Shown: positions 59,293-64,000 of the stretch, piece by piece | How positions within the stretch are numbered: position 1 is the first letter of the stretch | Layout of the letters: the number at the start of each line of letters is the position of its first letter | Origin: an uncultured Alphaproteobacteria bacterium | GTDB lineage: Bacteria > Pseudomonadota > Alphaproteobacteria > Rhodobacterales > Rhodobacteraceae | Direction: 5' to 3' | DNA length: 64,000 bases | Assembly (NCBI GenBank): GCA_902576905.1 | Contig: CACGWW010000003.1 | Location: forward strand, 62,001 to 126,000 | Notes under the pieces: model-generated | Database searches by the model: none | Seen by the model: the letters and a program-made list of their open reading frames with translations, nothing else | Told to the model about the DNA's origin: nothing | Translations under genes and position numbers: made by a program

Positions 59293-60336
59293 TCAGCTGC
59301 TCTTGTATTTACCTAAATTTGACATAAGATTTGAAAAATCATTTGGCAAATTACTTCGAAAAAATAAAGTTTTTCTGCTCTCCGGGTGAACAATAGATAA
59401 CTCATGCGCATGAAGCATCTGCCTCAATCTTTTTCCGTCCAATAAAGGTAAAATAGTTTTCTTTACATCCACATCTTCTTTTCTTCTCAATTTATACAAG
59501 TTGTCTCCAACAATTGGGCACTCAATATGCTTAGCATGCACTCGAATTTGATGAGTTCTTCCGGTTTCAATCTCACAGCTTACCAATGACAACTTTTGAT
59601 TTTTACCTAAATCATAGACATTTTGAACAGTGAAACGTGATATAGCCAGCCTCCCATTATTAGCGCAAACCTCCATCATTTCTCTGTTGATTTTATTTCT
59701 TCTTATATTGGTTTTAATTTCCAGAATATTATCTTCAAGCATATTAATGCCAGGCTTGCTAATAATCTTGCTAAGATTTTTGAGAGGATTTCCTATGCAA
59801 AGTGCTAGATAAACTTTTTTTACCTTACGACTTTTAAATTGCTTTATTAAAGAATCCGCACTCAACTCTGTTTTTGCAACGACAATAAGGCCAGATGTAT
59901 CTTTATCAAGCCTGTGGACTATCCCGGGTCTAAACCTATCATAAGTAATCGGAAGTGTATCTTGAAATTTATAAATCAAAAAATTAACAAGTGTACCACG
60001 TTGGGCTAATTTAACAGGGTGAACCACCATATTTGATGGCTTATTAAGTACTATTAGAGCGTTGTCCTCAAAAACAATTGGTACATCCAAATCTTCTGGT
60101 ATTAGAGTTCTTTGAATATGTTGATCAGAATATAAAATAACTTGTATTAAGTCATCTGTTTTAGTTTTCAAAGTCAAAGCATTTTGTTTCTGAGGGTCAA
60201 AAATCATTTTCTGCTTAATTAAATCTTGAATTTTTGTTCTTGATAAACTTAAATTAGGAGGGCAATTTTCTAAGATTAGCTTGTCAAGCCTTCTCTCAGA
60301 TTTTTTTGTCAAACTAATGATAAATTTTTCAGTCAT
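59293..60336 (-). CDS. RluA/RluD-family 23S rRNA pseudouridine synthase
   Basis: S4-like N-terminus; RPGIVHRLDKDTSGLIVVAKT; TGRTHQIRVHAKHI. Confidence 0.94.
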   Translation of the reverse strand: MTEKFIISLTKKSERRLDKLILENCPPNLSLSRTKIQDLIKQKMIFDPQKQNALTLKTKTDDLIQVILYSDQHIQRTLIPEDLDVPIVFEDNALIVLNKPSNMVVHPVKLAQRGTLVNFLIYKFQDTLPITYDRFRPGIVHRLDKDTSGLIVVAKTELSADSLIKQFKSRKVKKVYLALCIGNPLKNLSKIISKPGINMLEDNILEIKTNIRRNKINREMMEVCANNGRLAISRFTVQNVYDLGKNQKLSLVSCEIETGRTHQIRVHAKHIECPIVGDNLYKLRRKEDVDVKKTILPLLDGKRLRQMLHAHELSIVHPESRKTLFFRSNLPNDFSNLMSNLGKYKSS

Positions 60337-60341
60337 GTTAG

Positions 60342-60698
60342 ATGCGAGAAATTAAAAAGAGTTCAAAGTCTGATTTGCCCTTGGTATTTTTAAAGTGGCT
60401 GGTTACGGTGCTTTCGGTAGTAATGATTTTAGGTTTTTTATTTCTTATAACCATACTAGGCATAAAGATTTCCAACTTCAATACTACACCGCAGAACCTA
60501 TCTGAATCACCCAATCGAGAAATATTGATACCTAATGGGATTATTGAAACTATTGATATTGAAAACAAAACGTTAACTGTAGTTGTAAAAGTGAGTACTG
60601 GCCATTTGGAAATAGTAATTATGGACTTGAAGAATGGAATATTATTAAATCAATACTCTGTTAAACAAAAAAAAAGCCTTTATAATGAGAGAAAGTAA
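60342..60698 (+). CDS. Single-TM small protein, DUF6476-like
   Basis: 118 aa, one TM helix, beta-rich C-terminus (NKTLTVVVKVSTGHLEIVIMDLKNG); adjacent to the RluD-family synthase. Confidence 0.6.
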   Translation: MREIKKSSKSDLPLVFLKWLVTVLSVVMILGFLFLITILGIKISNFNTTPQNLSESPNREILIPNGIIETIDIENKTLTVVVKVSTGHLEIVIMDLKNGILLNQYSVKQKKSLYNERK

Positions 60699-60716
60699 TT
60701 CACAAATTTAAATCAA

Positions 60717-62618
60717 ATGTCTTTCTCTTCAGCCTTCTTGGATAAAATTAAAACGAGTGTAAAAATTTCAGATATTGTTTCTCGACATGTAAATTGGGAT
60801 CCAAAAAAAAGTAATTCATCTAAACAAGATTTTTGGGCGCCTTGTCCCTTTCATAAAGAAAAAACAGCTTCATTTCATGTGGATGATACCAAGGGATTTT
60901 ACTATTGTTTTGGATGTCAAGCGAAGGGTAACGTATTCAGCTTCTTAAGGGAAATGGAAGGAATTTCATTTTTTGATGCGGTAAAGGCACTAAGTGAAAA
61001 AACAGGGATTCCTTTGGAAATTGATAATAATGTTAAAAGCTCAACCACGTCTTCCGAGGAACAAAAACTGATCAATATAAATGAAGCAGCATGCAAATTT
61101 TTCACAAAGTATCTTTTCAGCACCAAGGGTTCGATAGCTTTAAATTATTTAGAAGATCGTGGTTTATCAATTGAAACCATAAAAGAATTTAAACTCGGGC
61201 TGTCTCCCTTAAAGAGCAATGATCTCATTAATTCATTAAAATCAGAAGGATTTAACGAGCAAGAGATAGAAAATGCTGGGTTGGCATATAAACCTGAAAA
61301 CAAGCCATTAGTTGATAGATTCAGAAATAGAGTAATGTTTCCGATTTCCAATTTGAATGATAGGGTTGTTGCCTTTGGAGGGAGATCACTAAATACTACA
61401 TATGGTGCGAAATATATAAATTCACCAGAGACAAAAATATTCAAAAAAGGTTCTCTTCTTTTTAATCTTAGAAGCGCTCAAAAACACTCTAAAAATGATC
61501 CTTTAGTTATAGTTGAAGGTTACATGGATGTTATTTCTCTAGCTAATAATTCGATAAATAATGCAGTTGCTCCATTAGGAACTTCTTTGACAAAAGAACA
61601 GTTGCAATTGATTTGGAGAGTTTGCGAAGAACCAATTTTACTACTTGATGGAGATAATGCTGGGAGACTTGCAGCTACACGAGTGGTTGAATTGGCACTA
61701 CCATTAATTTCTTACAATCAAACTATACGAATAGCAAATTTACCCTCTAACTATGATCCAGATGATCTTATAAAACAACGAGGCAAAGATGCTCTCAAGC
61801 ATATAATAGATAATTCGCTAGGTCTTTCCCACTTCATTTTTATTAATGAGAAATCACAACGAAAATTGGACAGTCCCGAGCGCATAAGGAAGGTGCATAT
61901 CGAACTTATGAATAAATTAAAAAAAATAAAAGATATTAACTTAAAAAAAATGTTCTTAGCCGAATTAGATGACAGAATAAGACAACTGCAGTTTCAAAAC
62001 AATACAAAGATAAAGCAAAGACAAGGATTAAATAGTTCTGAAAAAAAAATTAAACCTAAAACTCAGACGATATCCCGCATTCAGGCTGCTGAAAAAGAAA
62101 TAAATAAGTTAGAAGCAGAAATTATGTTTTGCTTAATAAAAAACCCTATATTTATAAAGGAATTCAAAGCTCAACTGACCGGATTAGATTTTAGTGATGA
62201 ATTTTTTCAGAAATCGTTTTGGCAAATCCGACACGAGCAGCTTTCCAACTCTTCTGATATTTTTAATTTGATTTCTGATCAAGCCACTCAGAAAAACCCT
62301 CCTTTAAAAAATCACTTAATATATAACGACAAAAATAAAGAAGAAATGTCTAGAAACCTTCTATTGAATAGGATAACTACACTAAATTTAGCTAAAAATC
62401 GGCTTGAAAGCTTGAAAGATCTTAAAATTAAGATAAAAACTCAGAAGTCCGATTCGCAAAATAACGGCGAATCGTTTGAAATGATTCAGAGCGAGTATCT
62501 CCGAGCGATGGGCGGCTCTGAGTTAGTTGAAGATTCGATTTTGAAAGAACGTAAGTTTGACACAGAAAGCTTGGATGTTTTTAAAAAAAGTGAGAGGAAG
62601 GCTTCCCAGAAAAAATAA
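60717..62618 (+). CDS. dnaG: DNA primase
   Basis: Zinc finger CPFHKEKTASFHVDDTKGFYYCFGC; TOPRIM VIVEGYMDVISL; LLLDGDNAG. Confidence 0.97.
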   Translation: MSFSSAFLDKIKTSVKISDIVSRHVNWDPKKSNSSKQDFWAPCPFHKEKTASFHVDDTKGFYYCFGCQAKGNVFSFLREMEGISFFDAVKALSEKTGIPLEIDNNVKSSTTSSEEQKLININEAACKFFTKYLFSTKGSIALNYLEDRGLSIETIKEFKLGLSPLKSNDLINSLKSEGFNEQEIENAGLAYKPENKPLVDRFRNRVMFPISNLNDRVVAFGGRSLNTTYGAKYINSPETKIFKKGSLLFNLRSAQKHSKNDPLVIVEGYMDVISLANNSINNAVAPLGTSLTKEQLQLIWRVCEEPILLLDGDNAGRLAATRVVELALPLISYNQTIRIANLPSNYDPDDLIKQRGKDALKHIIDNSLGLSHFIFINEKSQRKLDSPERIRKVHIELMNKLKKIKDINLKKMFLAELDDRIRQLQFQNNTKIKQRQGLNSSEKKIKPKTQTISRIQAAEKEINKLEAEIMFCLIKNPIFIKEFKAQLTGLDFSDEFFQKSFWQIRHEQLSNSSDIFNLISDQATQKNPPLKNHLIYNDKNKEEMSRNLLLNRITTLNLAKNRLESLKDLKIKIKTQKSDSQNNGESFEMIQSEYLRAMGGSELVEDSILKERKFDTESLDVFKKSERKASQKK

Positions 62619-62631
62619 TGGATAGAAACCA

Positions 62632-64000
62632 ATGAATAAACAAGAAACGCAACCAAATGAAGAACAAGACAATGAGAAAGTTTTAGCTGATGGGCCTTCA
62701 AAGAAAAATTTAAAGAAAATAATTTCTGAGGCAAAACAAAAAGGCTATATAACGCAGGATCAACTTGAAGAATTGGTGATCACCGAGAAGCTTTCTTCGG
62801 AGCAGATAGAAGACCTGATGACAGATCTTTCTGGCATGGGTATAAATGTAACTGAGAATGAAGAAACAGAGTACGCTGAAGAAGTCCATGAACAAACAAG
62901 TTCAAAAGAGATTGTAGCAGCTAATACCGATTCAGAAACTTTAGATAAAACAGACGATCCTGTACGAATGTATTTGAGAGAAATGGGGTCGGTTGAACTG
63001 CTGTCTCGCGAGGGCGAAATTGCTATTGCTAAAAGGATAGAGGCTGGAAGAAACCTTATGATTAATGGCCTGTGTGAGAGCCCCCTGACTTTCCAGGCTA
63101 TAAGCATATGGAGAAACGAATTGCTTAATGAAGAAATAATGTTGAGGGATGTTATAGATCTTGAAACCACTTTCACAGAAATCGGAGACTCCAATGAACT
63201 CGATGCAGAGATTAAAAAACTCGATATAAATGACAGTGCCGATACATTAAAATCGACAAAAAATGAACAAGAAAATCAAAGTATTTCGGCTTCAAATGAA
63301 ACTAAGAATGATGAGGATGAGGAAGAAGAGGACGCAATAAACGTTTCTTTAGCTGCAATGGAACATTCATTAACACCACATATTTTGAATATATTGGCAG
63401 ATATAGATAAAAAATACATCAAATTAAAAGAACTTGAGAAGAAAAGGATGAAAGCAACTTTTGATACAAGTAAGAAGTTTTCAAATAAAGATGAAAATAA
63501 ATACCAAAATTTTAAAACGTCGATAGCCTCACTTTTAAATTCGTTGAATTTTCATAACAATCGTATTGAAGCTCTTATCGACCAACTTTACGGAATTAAT
63601 AAGGCTATTACTAATGTAGATAGCGCATTCGTAAAAATATCAGATAAAGCTAGAATTAACCGGAAAGAGTTTATTCAAGAATACAAGGGTTCTGAGTTGG
63701 AAGAAGCATGGTTAGATAGAGTTTCTAAGCTTAAGTCCAGAGGTTGGGAGGTGCTAGGAAAAAATCACAGCGCTGAGGTTGAAGAGCTTAAAGCCGAAAT
63801 GACAAAGATTGGTAAGATTATTAACGTAGATATCTCCGAATTCAGAAATATAGTTCGAAAGGTAAAAAAGGGAGAAAACGAAGCCAGAGGCGCAAAAAAA
63901 GAAATGGTGGAAGCAAATTTGCGATTAGTTATTTCAATAGCAAAAAAATATACCAATAGGGGACTGCAATTTCTTGACCTTATTCAGGAGGGTAATATTG
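62632..64000 (+). CDS. rpoD: RNA polymerase sigma-70 factor RpoD (partial, runs off right edge)
   Basis: [81 protein letters not shown]; ...[30 protein letters not shown] at the edge; downstream of dnaG. Absent from the track because it has no stop in the window. Confidence 0.97.
   Translation, partial: MNKQETQPNEEQDNEKVLADGPSKKNLKKIISEAKQKGYITQDQLEELVITEKLSSEQIEDLMTDLSGMGINVTENEETEYAEEVHEQTSSKEIVAANTDSETLDKTDDPVRMYLREMGSVELLSREGEIAIAKRIEAGRNLMINGLCESPLTFQAISIWRNELLNEEIMLRDVIDLETTFTEIGDSNELDAEIKKLDINDSADTLKSTKNEQENQSISASNETKNDEDEEEEDAINVSLAAMEHSLTPHILNILADIDKKYIKLKELEKKRMKATFDTSKKFSNKDENKYQNFKTSIASLLNSLNFHNNRIEALIDQLYGINKAITNVDSAFVKISDKARINRKEFIQEYKGSELEEAWLDRVSKLKSRGWEVLGKNHSAEVEELKAEMTKIGKIINVDISEFRNIVRKVKKGENEARGAKKEMVEANLRLVISIAKKYTNRGLQFLDLIQEGNI

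Noticed and set aside
58675-59389. 185-aa and 124-aa plus-strand ORFs
   Set aside because: Antisense to rpoH and to the rpoH-rluD intergenic region; no motifs.
62760-63194. 144-aa minus-strand ORF
   Set aside because: Antisense to rpoD, which runs through the right edge in the plus frame.
1-64000. Mobile elements, prophage, CRISPR or defence island
   Set aside because: No transposase, integrase, tandem spacer-repeat arrays or phage genes; nearly all sequence is housekeeping genes with short gaps.

Overview
The window is a gene-dense, low-GC core-genome segment of a bacterium that looks alphaproteobacterial, probably marine and Rhodobacterales-like (inferred from gene content and order). From left to right it contains: (1) a nearly complete minus-strand dcw division/murein cluster, mraZ-rsmH-ftsL-ftsI-murE-murF-mraY-murD-ftsW-murG-murC-murB-ddl-ftsQ-ftsA, with ftsA cut by the left edge; (2) RNase P RNA just upstream of four 10-bp-phased MraZ-box-like repeats; (3) a 23S pseudouridine synthase, tadA, gatC-gatA, an excalibur lipoprotein, pyrD and a MATE exporter; (4) a MerR-controlled acyl-CoA/beta-oxidation cassette with a perfect TTGACGTTAACGTCAA operator; (5) a tight minus-strand nadK-hdaA-ppk-ppx-proS-lolC-lolD run; (6) glyA, an aminotransferase, hom, recJ, tRNA-Glu and gapA; (7) a minus-strand run ffs-dnaX-ybaB-recR-acyl-CoA synthetase; (8) nudC, a 5-oxoprolinase-like protein, an ImuA-like protein, cytochrome c, pheA, rpoH and an RluD-family synthase; (9) dnaG-rpoD, with rpoD cut by the right edge. 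I saw no mobile elements, phage genes, CRISPR arrays or toxin/defence islands, and no clearly novel multi-gene system. The most useful unexplained signals are regulatory: MraZ-like boxes plus an inverted repeat, the LiuR-like operator and a candidate sigma-32 promoter on rpoH. The rest are divergent or unannotated small proteins: an orphan ImuA-like protein with no clear P-loop, an M48-like pseudo-protease candidate, a 43-aa lipoprotein, and a basic micro-ORF coupled to recJ. No searches or computations were run. All family calls come from reading motifs in the sequence.
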